From Pseudomonas sp. MRSN 12121 (GTDB lineage Bacteria; Pseudomonadota; Gammaproteobacteria; Pseudomonadales; Pseudomonadaceae), in contig NZ_CP010892.1 in the NCBI RefSeq assembly GCF_000931465.1, positions 3,619,388 through 3,683,387 on the forward strand: a stretch of DNA of 64,000 bases. Direction: 5' to 3'. A model generated the notes under the pieces. It ran no database searches. It worked only from the letters and a program-made list of their open reading frames with translations, and was not told the origin of the DNA. Below, piece after piece: positions 55,672 to 63,322 of the stretch. Within the stretch, counting starts at the first letter, position 1. Every line of letters begins with the position of its first letter. The translations under genes and the position numbers were made by a program.

Positions 55672-57006
55672 GTGAGCGAACCAAGCCGCTTCTGGCATCC
55701 CATGCTGCACCCCAACGAAATGCAACAACGCGAGCCGATCCGCATCGTCCGTGGCGACGGCTGTTATGTGTACGACGACCAGGGCCATCAGCTGGTGGAC
55801 GGCGTCGCCGGGTTGTGGAACGTCAACGTCGGCCACAACCGCAAGGAAGTGAAGGCCGCGATCACCGCCCAGCTGGACGAGCTGGAATACTTCCAGCTGT
55901 TCGACGGCGTCAGCCATCCGCGCGCCGAGGAGCTGTCGCGAGTGGTGATGAACCTGCTGGAACCGGAAGGCATGCGCCGCGTGGCGTTCAGCTCCGGCGG
56001 CTCGGATGCGATCGAGACCGCGCTGAAGCTGGCCCGCCAGTACTGGAAACTCGAAGGCCAGGCCGACCGCACCAAGTTCATCTCGCTGCGCCAGGGCTAC
56101 CACGGCACCCACTTCGGTGGCGCCTCGGTCAACGGCAACACGGTGTTCCGGCGCAACTACGAGCCCCTGTTGCCGGGCTGCTTCCATGTCGACACCCCGT
56201 GGCTGTACCGCAACCCCTACAGCCAGGATCCGGAAGAGCTCGGCAAGATCTGCGCCGACCTGCTCGAACGGGAAATCCAGTTCCAGAGCCCCGACACGGT
56301 GGCGGCGTTCATCGCCGAGCCGATCCAGGGCGCCGGCGGCGTGATCGTGCCACCGGCCAACTACTGGCCGCTGATCCGCGAGGTCTGCGACAAGTACGGC
56401 GTGCTGCTGATCGCCGACGAAGTGGTGACCGGTTTCGGCCGCAGCGGCTCGATGTTCGGCAGCCGCCTGTGGGGCGTCAAACCCGACATCATGTGCCTGG
56501 CCAAGGGCATCACCTCCGGCTACATCCCGCTGGGCGCCACGGTGGTCAACGAGCGGATCGAGGCGGCGTTCGCCAGGAACGGCAACTTCACTGGCGCGAT
56601 CATGCACGGCTACACCTATTCCGGGCACCCGGTGGCGTGCGCGGCGGCCCTGGCCAGTCTCGACATCGTGGTCAAGGAAGACCTGCCGGCCAACGCCGGC
56701 AAGATGGGCGATTACATGCTCGGCAAGCTGCTGCCGTTCGCCGAACGCTTCGACAGCGTCGGCGAGGTGCGCGGCAAGGGCCTGATGATCGCCCTCGACC
56801 TGGTGGCCGACAAGACCACCCGAGAGCCGATCGATCCCATGGGCGGCTACGCCAACCAGGTGGCGCAGATCGCCCGCGACAACGGCGTGATGGTGCGTCC
56901 GGTGGGGACCAAGATCATCCTGTCGCCGCCCTTGGTGATCCAGCCGCCGCAGGTCGACGCCATAGTCGCCGCCCTGGAGCTGGGCTTCACCCAGGCCCGG
57001 CGCTGA
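55672..57006 (+). CDS. Class III aminotransferase (omega-amino acid/pyruvate type)
   Basis: A 444-residue PLP enzyme. The PLP lysine is in CLAKGITSGYIPLGA; ADEVVTGFGRSG holds the cofactor-binding Asp and the following loop, and SSGGSDAIETALKLARQYWK is the phosphate-binding region. The GTG at 55672 is preceded by CAGGAGATTCAAC; longer upstream frames run through the repeat array and are not credible. The likely reaction is transamination of a terminal amine or β-amino acid with pyruvate. It is followed by a LuxR regulator. Confidence 0.85.
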   Translation: MSEPSRFWHPMLHPNEMQQREPIRIVRGDGCYVYDDQGHQLVDGVAGLWNVNVGHNRKEVKAAITAQLDELEYFQLFDGVSHPRAEELSRVVMNLLEPEGMRRVAFSSGGSDAIETALKLARQYWKLEGQADRTKFISLRQGYHGTHFGGASVNGNTVFRRNYEPLLPGCFHVDTPWLYRNPYSQDPEELGKICADLLEREIQFQSPDTVAAFIAEPIQGAGGVIVPPANYWPLIREVCDKYGVLLIADEVVTGFGRSGSMFGSRLWGVKPDIMCLAKGITSGYIPLGATVVNERIEAAFARNGNFTGAIMHGYTYSGHPVACAAALASLDIVVKEDLPANAGKMGDYMLGKLLPFAERFDSVGEVRGKGLMIALDLVADKTTREPIDPMGGYANQVAQIARDNGVMVRPVGTKIILSPPLVIQPPQVDAIVAALELGFTQARR

Positions 57007-57238
57007 GGCCCCGATAGCCGCTGCCGTGTTCCGCGCCTCCGGGCTCGCGGGACACGGCAGCGGTTTTGTCGGTTGCTTCACCCAACGCCGGCCCGCGCAA
57101 ACCGTCGCATCGAGCTTTCGCATCGAGCTTTCGCATCGAACCGCCGACGAGCCGGACATAGGTCCATACTGCAGCGCTACCCGTCCCTCTCTTCTGCCCG
57201 TTGACGCGAAGCCGTCAGTGTTCGCCAGGAGCCCTTCG

Positions 57239-57898
57239 ATGAACACCGCCCATGAGCTCGGCCAGCGCTGCATCGACGCCTTTACCCGCGTGGTGCCGGC
57301 CACCCTGTGCGCCTTCTACCGCATCGATGCCCAGTTGCAGGCCGGGCACTTCTCGCTGTACCACATGAGCCCGCAGATGCATGAGGCCTACCTGCAGCGC
57401 TACCGGCACTACGACCCGCTGCGCCCGCGCAACTGCCTGGCGGCCGGGGCGCCGGTACTGTCGCTGCGCATGGGCATGGCCCAGCAGGGGCAGCATGAAA
57501 CCCGGGTCTACCAGGGGTTCCTGCAACGCCACGGGGTGCTGGATGTGGTGGAGGTCCTTGCCCGCGACGCTTCCGGCCAGCCGATCGCCGGCCTGTCCCT
57601 GCTGCGGGATGCCAGCCTGGGGGCCTTCCAGCCCGGCGAACTGGGCACCCTGCATGCCTTGCAGGGGCTGCTGGAAATCGCCGCCCAGGCGCCCTGTTCC
57701 GGGGATGACGAGCGCCTCGGCGCCCTGACCCCGCGGGAACGGCAGATCGCCTGGCTGCTGCGCGAGGGCGCCTGCAACAAGACCATCGCCCAGCGACTGG
57801 ACCTGGGCCTGCCGACGGTCAAGACCCACTTGATCAACCTGTTCCGCAAGGTCGGGGCGAACAACCGCACTGAACTGGTGAGCACGCTGTTCCTGTAG
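57239..57898 (+). CDS. LuxR family transcriptional regulator
   Basis: A 219-residue regulator with an N-terminal sensor-like domain of unknown ligand (VVPATLCAFYRIDAQLQAGH) and a C-terminal LuxR HTH (LTPRERQIAWLLREGACNKT, then AQRLDLGLPTVKTHLINLFR). The ATG at 57239 has CAGGAGCCCTTCG before it. It lies between the aminotransferase and the MoaF-like gene, all rightward, and probably controls one or both. Confidence 0.8.
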   Translation: MNTAHELGQRCIDAFTRVVPATLCAFYRIDAQLQAGHFSLYHMSPQMHEAYLQRYRHYDPLRPRNCLAAGAPVLSLRMGMAQQGQHETRVYQGFLQRHGVLDVVEVLARDASGQPIAGLSLLRDASLGAFQPGELGTLHALQGLLEIAAQAPCSGDDERLGALTPRERQIAWLLREGACNKTIAQRLDLGLPTVKTHLINLFRKVGANNRTELVSTLFL

Positions 57899-57988
57899 CA
57901 CCGCCAGGCCTCAACCATCCGGTTGATGGGCAACCAGGGCTTGCGCGCCGAACATGAGGCTCTCCTTCAGCAGATACGAGCCACCCCC

Positions 57989-58816
57989 ATGCAGCGCGAT
58001 CAGCACACGCAACCCGAATGGATCACCGTCGGCGCCCTGGCCGAAGGCTTCGCCGCCGATAACCATGTCCTGCCCGGCCGCGACGACCTGGCCGGGCGCA
58101 CCCTGACCCTGCATTTCGCCGATGGCGCGCGGATCGAGCACCGTTTCGGCCCGCAGTCGCTGCATTGGCAAGACGCCGACAGCAAGACCTCTGGCGAAAA
58201 TATTTATCGAGCTACTTCAATACGTTCCGAGATTTACCTGGTGGACTTTCTCAAGTCACAAAACCAGCAGGTGCACTCGGTGAGCCTGATCCTCGACCTG
58301 CGCCAGAACATCTTCACCGCGGTCATCGGCCAGTTGCCAAGCCGGGCGGACACCCAGGTCGACCTGTTCCGCCGCGCCCTCGCCGGTGACGAGCTGACCC
58401 AGGTAAAAGCCCGGTTCCTGCAGGGAAGCATCGACACGCCGCCGACCGCCGACACTGCGCGACACTTGCCGACCGACGAACTGGTCGGCCTGCGCAACCA
58501 CTACCGCTACAGCACCACCGAGGCCTACGAGCACATCTACCTGAACCGCAACTTCTACAGCTGGCAGTGCCTCCAGGGCGTCGAACAGGGCCTGGCAGAC
58601 ACCGATCGCTGTCACTACTACAAGGTCGCCGACCAGCTGTACCTGTTCGTCTGGCGCGAAAAGATCGTGCCGACCCTGGGCCTGGTGCTGATCGACCTGC
58701 ACGCGGGCCGTACCGACGGCAAGATCTTCGGTTACCAGGGCACGGATTTCGCCGCGCCCAGCAACTTCCCGGTGGGCGCCCTCGCCCAGGTCCTCAACCG
58801 CACCACCCACCCCTGA
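57989..58816 (+). CDS. MoaF-like protein (monoamine regulon type)
   Basis: A 275-residue protein with the two-part MoaF pattern: an N-terminal lipocalin-like half (EWITVGALAEGFAADNHVLP; GRTLTLHFADGARIEHRFGP) and a C-terminal half (LRNHYRYSTTEAYEHIYLNR; FVWREKIVPTLGLVLIDL). MoaF is known from the enterobacterial monoamine regulon, where it is cotranscribed with an SDR, as there is an SDR here at 60449. Despite the name there is no evidence for molybdenum cofactor work. The ATG at 57989 is preferred to a TTG at 57923 from the usual length. Confidence 0.7.
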   Translation: MQRDQHTQPEWITVGALAEGFAADNHVLPGRDDLAGRTLTLHFADGARIEHRFGPQSLHWQDADSKTSGENIYRATSIRSEIYLVDFLKSQNQQVHSVSLILDLRQNIFTAVIGQLPSRADTQVDLFRRALAGDELTQVKARFLQGSIDTPPTADTARHLPTDELVGLRNHYRYSTTEAYEHIYLNRNFYSWQCLQGVEQGLADTDRCHYYKVADQLYLFVWREKIVPTLGLVLIDLHAGRTDGKIFGYQGTDFAAPSNFPVGALAQVLNRTTHP

Positions 58817-58837
58817 TGCCGACTGTAACCCCGTGGC

Positions 58838-59015
58838 CCTGTAGCCGCTGCCGAGCGCCAGCGAGGCTGCGATCGGCAACGCAGTTGCCGCAAAACCTGA
58901 GCTTGCGGTGCTTCAGGCAGAACGTGCTGCCTGGATTACGACCGCTTCGCGCTCGATCGCAGCCTCGCTAGCGCTCGGCAGCGGCTACAGAGCTACAGAG
59001 CTACAGAGCCACAGG
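58838..59015. repeat. REPIN plus short direct repeats
   Basis: Inverted arms CCTGTAGCCGCTGCCGAGCG... (58838) and ...CGCTCGGCAGCGGCTACAG (ending 58990) belong to the same family as those at 28.4 and 55.2 kb. They are followed by three near-perfect copies of CTACAGAG and one variant to 59015, probably slippage products of the arm end. Confidence 0.75.
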
Positions 59016-59069
59016 CCCCGGAACACCACTCCCCCTGTCCCCCTCTTTTAATCCCACAGGACCTCAACC

Positions 59070-60452
59070 ATGACCCTTGGCCTCAACCTCGACCGCGTCG
59101 CCAGTTGCTACCAGTCCGAGCTGCAACGGTTCGCCGAACGCCACCCGCGCTCCGCCGACTTTTACCGGGAAAACCTCAAGCACTGGCTCTACGGCGCGCC
59201 GTTGCACTGGATGCAGCAATGGCCGGGGCTGTATCCGATCCTGGTGAGCGATGCCCAGGGCGCGACCCTGACCGACTGCGACGGCAACCGCTACGTCGAC
59301 TTCGCCCTGGGCGATACCGGCGCCATGTTCGGCCATGCCCAGCCGGCGGTGGCCCAGGCCATCGCCCATCAGGCGCGGCACGGCTCCACCCTGATGCTGC
59401 CGACCGAGGACAGCCTGTGGGTCGGCCAGGAACTGGCGCGGCGCTTCGGCCTGCCGTTCTGGCAGGTCACCACCTCCGCCACCGACGCCAACCGTTTCGT
59501 GCTGCGCCTGTGCCGGATGATCACCGGCCGCGAGAAAGTGCTGGTGTTCAACTGCAACTACCACGGCAGCGTCGACGAGTCCCAGGTCGAGTTCGACGCC
59601 AGCGGCCGGATGATTCCCCGCGAAGGCGTGCACGCCAACGGCCTCAGGCACGAGGCCACCACCCGCCTGGTGGAATTCAACGACCTGGCGGCGCTGGAGG
59701 CGGCCCTGGCCCATGGCGACGTGGCCGCGGTACTGACCGAACCCTTCATGACCAACGTCGGCATGGTTCCGCCCGCCCCGGGCTTCCATGAGGGGCTGCG
59801 CGCGCTGACCCGGCGTTTCGAGGTGCCGCTGATCATCGACGAAACCCACACCATTTCCTGCGGCCCTGGCGGCTACAGCGGTGAACACGGCCTGCAGCCG
59901 GACTTCTTCGTGCTCGGCAAATGCATCGCCGGCGGCATCCCGACCGCCGTCTGGGGCGCCAGCCAGGCCATGGCCGAGCGCATCTGGCAGGTGTTGCCAC
60001 ACTTTCAGCCCGGGCAGGCGATCAACCACTTCGGCTTCGGCGGCACCCTGGCCGGCAACGCCTTGCAGATGGCCGCCATGCGCGCCACCTTCAGCGAGGT
60101 CATGAGCGAGGCCAACTACGCGCACATGATCGCCCTGGCCGAACGCCTGCGGGACGGGGTCCAGACGCTGATCGACAAGCACCGCCTGCCCTGGCATGTG
60201 ACACGGATCGGCGCCCGGGTCGAGTACCTGTTCATGGACCACGCCCCGCGCAACGGCGGCGAAGCCCACCACGCTCGCCACGGCCTGATCGAGGCCTACC
60301 TGCACCTCTACCTGCTCAACCGCGGGGTATTGCTGACGCCGTTCCACAACATGGCACTGCTCTGCCCGGCCGCCAGTTCCGATGACGTCGACCTGCACAA
60401 CCGCCTGCTGGACGAGTGCCTGGGCACGGTCGTCGAAGGAGCCAGCCAATGA
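59070..60452 (+). CDS. Class III aminotransferase (glutamate-1-semialdehyde mutase-like)
   Basis: A 460-residue PLP enzyme. The PLP lysine is in FVLGKCIAGGIPTAVWG; IDETHTISCGPGG holds the cofactor Asp. The sequence FALGDTGAMFGHAQPAV near the N-terminus resembles the glutamate-1-semialdehyde aminomutase branch, though it is unlikely to be HemL because of context. Its stop overlaps the SDR start (ATGA). The substrate is unknown. Confidence 0.82.
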   Translation: MTLGLNLDRVASCYQSELQRFAERHPRSADFYRENLKHWLYGAPLHWMQQWPGLYPILVSDAQGATLTDCDGNRYVDFALGDTGAMFGHAQPAVAQAIAHQARHGSTLMLPTEDSLWVGQELARRFGLPFWQVTTSATDANRFVLRLCRMITGREKVLVFNCNYHGSVDESQVEFDASGRMIPREGVHANGLRHEATTRLVEFNDLAALEAALAHGDVAAVLTEPFMTNVGMVPPAPGFHEGLRALTRRFEVPLIIDETHTISCGPGGYSGEHGLQPDFFVLGKCIAGGIPTAVWGASQAMAERIWQVLPHFQPGQAINHFGFGGTLAGNALQMAAMRATFSEVMSEANYAHMIALAERLRDGVQTLIDKHRLPWHVTRIGARVEYLFMDHAPRNGGEAHHARHGLIEAYLHLYLLNRGVLLTPFHNMALLCPAASSDDVDLHNRLLDECLGTVVEGASQ

Positions 60453-61213
60453 TTCTCGACCTTAGCGGACGTGTCGCCCTGGTCACCGGTTCCGGCCAGG
60501 GCATCGGCCGCGCCATTGCGCAGCTCTTCGCCGCCCAGGGCGCCAAGGTATTGCTCGCGACCCGCAGCGAAGCCGCAGGCGCCGAAACCCGGCGCCTGAT
60601 CCACGCGGCCGGCGGCAGTGCCGAACTGCTGGCCGTGGACCTGGGAACCCGGGCCGCGGCCAACAAGGCCGTCGCCACCGCGCTGAGGGTCTTCGGCGGG
60701 CTGGACCTGCTGATCCACAACGCGGCGGTGTTCCCCATGGAAAACCTGCGCGACCTCAAGGACGAGACCCTGGAGGCGACCCTGGCAGTGAACCTCAAGA
60801 GCTGCTTCTGGCTGACCCAGGCAGCGCTGCCGGCGTTGTGCCGGGCCGAGCATCCACGGATCGTCATCACCTCCTCGGTGACCGGGCCGCGCACGGCGAT
60901 CCCCGGGCTGGCCCACTACGCCGCGTCCAAGGCCGGGGTCAATGGTTTCATCCGCGCGGCGGCGCTGGAGCTGGCCGAACACCGGATCACCGTCAACGGC
61001 GTCGAGCCGGGACTGATCGCCACCCAGGCCATGGCCAACCTCGGCGACTCCCCGGCGCTGGCCCGCCATATCCCACTCAAGCGCCTGGGCGCCCCGCAAG
61101 ACATCGCCCACGCCATGCTGTTCCTGGCGTCCGAGCAGGCCGGCTATATCACCGGGCAGACCCTGGTCGTCGATGGCGGCGCCCTGCTGCCGGAGAATGT
61201 GCAGTTCACATGA
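60449..61213 (+). CDS. Short-chain dehydrogenase/reductase
   Basis: A 254-residue SDR. The cofactor motif is VTGSGQGIGRAIA and the catalytic residues are Ser in ITSSVTGPR and Tyr-Lys in YAASKAGV. The C-terminus (GQTLVVDGGALLPEN) is typical of classical SDRs. It is coupled to the aminotransferase (ATGA) and overlaps a short downstream frame (ATGA again). An SDR beside MoaF recalls the moaEF pair of the monoamine regulon. Confidence 0.85.
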   Translation: MILDLSGRVALVTGSGQGIGRAIAQLFAAQGAKVLLATRSEAAGAETRRLIHAAGGSAELLAVDLGTRAAANKAVATALRVFGGLDLLIHNAAVFPMENLRDLKDETLEATLAVNLKSCFWLTQAALPALCRAEHPRIVITSSVTGPRTAIPGLAHYAASKAGVNGFIRAAALELAEHRITVNGVEPGLIATQAMANLGDSPALARHIPLKRLGAPQDIAHAMLFLASEQAGYITGQTLVVDGGALLPENVQFT

Positions 61214-61263
61214 CCTCAACCAAGCCAGACACCCTCAGCCACGTCGACGCCGATAGCGGGTAG
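61210..61263 (+). pseudogene. Truncated ORF at the operon end, 17 codons
   Basis: An ATG overlaps the SDR stop as ATGA and reads MTSTKPDTLSHVDADSG before a TAG. Coupling of this kind normally marks the start of a next operon gene. Beyond the TAG the frame stays open for ~30 codons (WLAVFNAPFAGTAA) but shows no domain I recognise. The pyrrolnitrin-side genes begin on the opposite strand within 95 bases. I interpret it as a gene broken by a nonsense change or by the island junction; chance is possible. Confidence 0.4.
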
Positions 61264-61355
61264 TGGCTCGCCGTATTCAATGCGCCGTTCGCCGGTACGG
61301 CCGCGGCGCCGCATATTGGCAAGCCACCATCGCCCTGCTGGAGCCGCAGCAGGAG

Positions 61356-61907
61356 CTATTCGAGTTTAAGTGCCCTTTTTGTTCGATGACTCCCCAAATC
61401 CCGGTACTGGCCTGCATGGAAGACCAGCGGGTCCGCCTCGCTGTATCGGTATTGTTCGATCTCGCCAATGAAGATCAGGTGGTCGCCGCCCTCGTACTGG
61501 GTGACGTTGCGGCATACCAGCACTGCCACCACATCATCCAGCACCGGGGCTCCCGCCTTGCCATAGGAATGAGCTACACCCGCGAACTTGTCAGCGGCTG
61601 CCCGTGCGAACTGCTCCGACAAGTGGTGCTGGTGCGCACCCAGCACGTTGATGGCGAAGTGGCTCGCCGAGCAGAAGACCTTAAGGCTCGGTGCCGTGCG
61701 TGCCAGGCTCCAGAGCACCAGCGCCGGCGACAGCGACAATGAGGAGAACGAGTTGGCGGTCACACCGACGTTGCGGCCGTCAGCGGTGCGCGTGGTGATC
61801 ACAGTCACGCCGGTGGCAAACTGCCCCAGCACGTTGCGCAGTTCGCGAACATCTCGGCCCTGGGCCTCGAGCAGAGCGTAAGCCTGGGTTTCGGTGGCAG
61901 CATGCAT
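61356..61907 (-). CDS. prnF: Flavin:NAD(P)H reductase, pyrrolnitrin partner PrnF
   Basis: A 183-residue flavin reductase of the HpaC/FRP type. The FMN-binding pattern is LRNVLGQFATGVTVITTRTA and NVGVTANSFSSLSLSPALVL; the GDHLIFIGEIE strand near the end is also typical. PrnF reduces FAD for the arylamine oxygenase PrnD, and its place two genes downstream of prnD fits. GGGGAGAGATCACC precedes the ATG at 61907, which is preferred to an upstream ATG at 61925. It starts 24 bases after the antiporter stop. Confidence 0.8.
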   Translation of the reverse strand: MHAATETQAYALLEAQGRDVRELRNVLGQFATGVTVITTRTADGRNVGVTANSFSSLSLSPALVLWSLARTAPSLKVFCSASHFAINVLGAHQHHLSEQFARAAADKFAGVAHSYGKAGAPVLDDVVAVLVCRNVTQYEGGDHLIFIGEIEQYRYSEADPLVFHAGQYRDLGSHRTKRALKLE

Positions 61908-61931
61908 GGTGATCTCTCCCCTCAAGCTGGT

Positions 61932-63167
61932 TCAGGCGACCTGTTGGCTCACTGCGCGCGATTGCGCGCGCAGCGTGAGTCGAACCAGCGGTGCGGTCAG
62001 CGCCGTTGTCACCAGTGCGAACACCACGAGGATCGTGTAGACCCTTGGCGGAAGGATCTGCATCTGCAGACCGATTGACAGGACGATCAGCTCCATCAAA
62101 CCGCGCGTATTCATCAACGAGCTCACCAGCATCGCATCGTGTGGCGCGAGCCCGGTGGCGCGCGCGCCCAGATAGCTGCCGCCGAACTTGCCGATGAATC
62201 CGCCCGCGAGGAATACACCGAACCACATCCATGATGTCGCGTCGTCGATCGTGCCGACCGACGCCTGCAGCCCCGCACAGGCGAAAAACACCGGCATCAG
62301 CACAAGCTTGACGAAACCTTCGACGTTGTCGCGCCACTCCTTCGCGACGCCGGGCACGCGCCGCACGAACAGCGCCGCCGCAAGTGCGCCAAATGCGCTA
62401 TGGAACCCGATCAGCGACGTCGCCAGTGCCGACACCATGACGAAGCAGAACAATACGGCCAGGCGGTCGCGCGTCGCATGCGCAGTCGATGCGAGCCGCA
62501 CAAGCGTCGGTCGAACCACAAAGCGCACCAGGAGTGCGCACAGCACCAGATACGCGAGCAGGCTGACGAGCATGCGCGCAAATGCCCAGCCAGGCCCGCT
62601 CGATAGCGAGGCAATCATTGCCAGCAGCATCCATCCGAGCGCATCCGTCAGTATCGCGGCAGACATTGCCTGCCGTGCACCCACCGTCGCGCTGAGCGCC
62701 AGGTCGTCGACGATGCGTGCCATTACCGGCACCGCTGATACCGCCAGTGCGACACCGCAGAAGAGTAGATAGGGCAGCGCCGGCACATCGCTGGCGAGGG
62801 TGTCTTTCGAGACGGCGGCGATGATAATGCCGATCGCAACCGGTACGACAAGCCCGCCCGCGGCGATCGCGACGGGCATGCGCCAGCGCTTGCTGCGCAG
62901 CGTCTCGCCCAAATCCATATGCAGACCGACCTGAAACATCAGCAGTATCAGGCCGAGTTCGCCGATGTGCGCCATCGCTGACAGCACACCCGGACCGAAC
63001 AACACGCCGTAGAAACCCGGTGCGACCAAGCCGAACAGCGAAGGCCCCAACAACAGACCGGCCGCGATCTCGCCGACGACCGCGCACTGGCCGAGCCGTT
63101 CGGCAATTCGGCCGCAAACGTTGCAGAGCGCGATCACCAGCACGAGTTGCAACAGCCAGATAGTCAT
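61932..63167 (-). CDS. Kef-type cation:proton antiporter
   Basis: A 411-residue membrane protein with 11-12 hydrophobic segments of the CPA2 family. VVGEIAAGLLLGPSLFG and HIGELGLILLMFQVGLHMDL are the family's second and third helices; MNTRGLMELIVLSIGL is the conserved late motif. There is no KTN domain. It lies between prnD and prnF. GAGGTATTC precedes the ATG at 63167. Visually it uses more GCG, TCG and ACG codons than the flanking Pseudomonas genes, which favour GCC and ACC, in line with transfer. It may export pyrrolnitrin precursors or adjust ion balance. Confidence 0.82.
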   Translation of the reverse strand: MTIWLLQLVLVIALCNVCGRIAERLGQCAVVGEIAAGLLLGPSLFGLVAPGFYGVLFGPGVLSAMAHIGELGLILLMFQVGLHMDLGETLRSKRWRMPVAIAAGGLVVPVAIGIIIAAVSKDTLASDVPALPYLLFCGVALAVSAVPVMARIVDDLALSATVGARQAMSAAILTDALGWMLLAMIASLSSGPGWAFARMLVSLLAYLVLCALLVRFVVRPTLVRLASTAHATRDRLAVLFCFVMVSALATSLIGFHSAFGALAAALFVRRVPGVAKEWRDNVEGFVKLVLMPVFFACAGLQASVGTIDDATSWMWFGVFLAGGFIGKFGGSYLGARATGLAPHDAMLVSSLMNTRGLMELIVLSIGLQMQILPPRVYTILVVFALVTTALTAPLVRLTLRAQSRAVSQQVA

Positions 63168-63322
63168 GAATACCTCGGAAAGAGCGACACCGCCCCCAAG
63201 CGGGTGGCCACGCGCCCAAGCGGGCCCGCCGCGCCGTACGCCGTGATGACCGCGACGCCGCGCGCCAGGTTCGCGAGCACCTGGCGGAACGACGCGGGCG
63301 AGACCGGTCCGGCTGCACGCAT
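63164..63322 (-). CDS. 52-residue remnant of a flavin reductase in the prn operon
   Basis: The frame begins ATG inside the prnD stop (TGATG) and ends TGA inside the antiporter start (ATGA), so it is nested tightly between them. The product opens MRAAGPVSPASFRQVLANLA and continues RGVAVITAYG, GRVAT and GAVSLFP. This aligns with the N-terminus of flavin reductases, including prnF here (VLGQFATGVTVITT... VGVTA... SSLSLSP). The FMN-binding and dimer regions are missing, so it cannot be a working reductase. It is likely translated by coupling. Confidence 0.65.
   Translation of the reverse strand: MRAAGPVSPASFRQVLANLARGVAVITAYGAAGPLGRVATRLGAVSLFPRYS

Noticed and set aside
61263..61356. Possible tRNA or att site at the prn island edge
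   Set aside because: I found no cloverleaf, CCA end or direct repeat in this interval.
61263..61742. Plus-strand 159-residue frame opposite prnF
   Set aside because: It overlaps the well-supported flavin reductase and has no ribosome binding site or domain.
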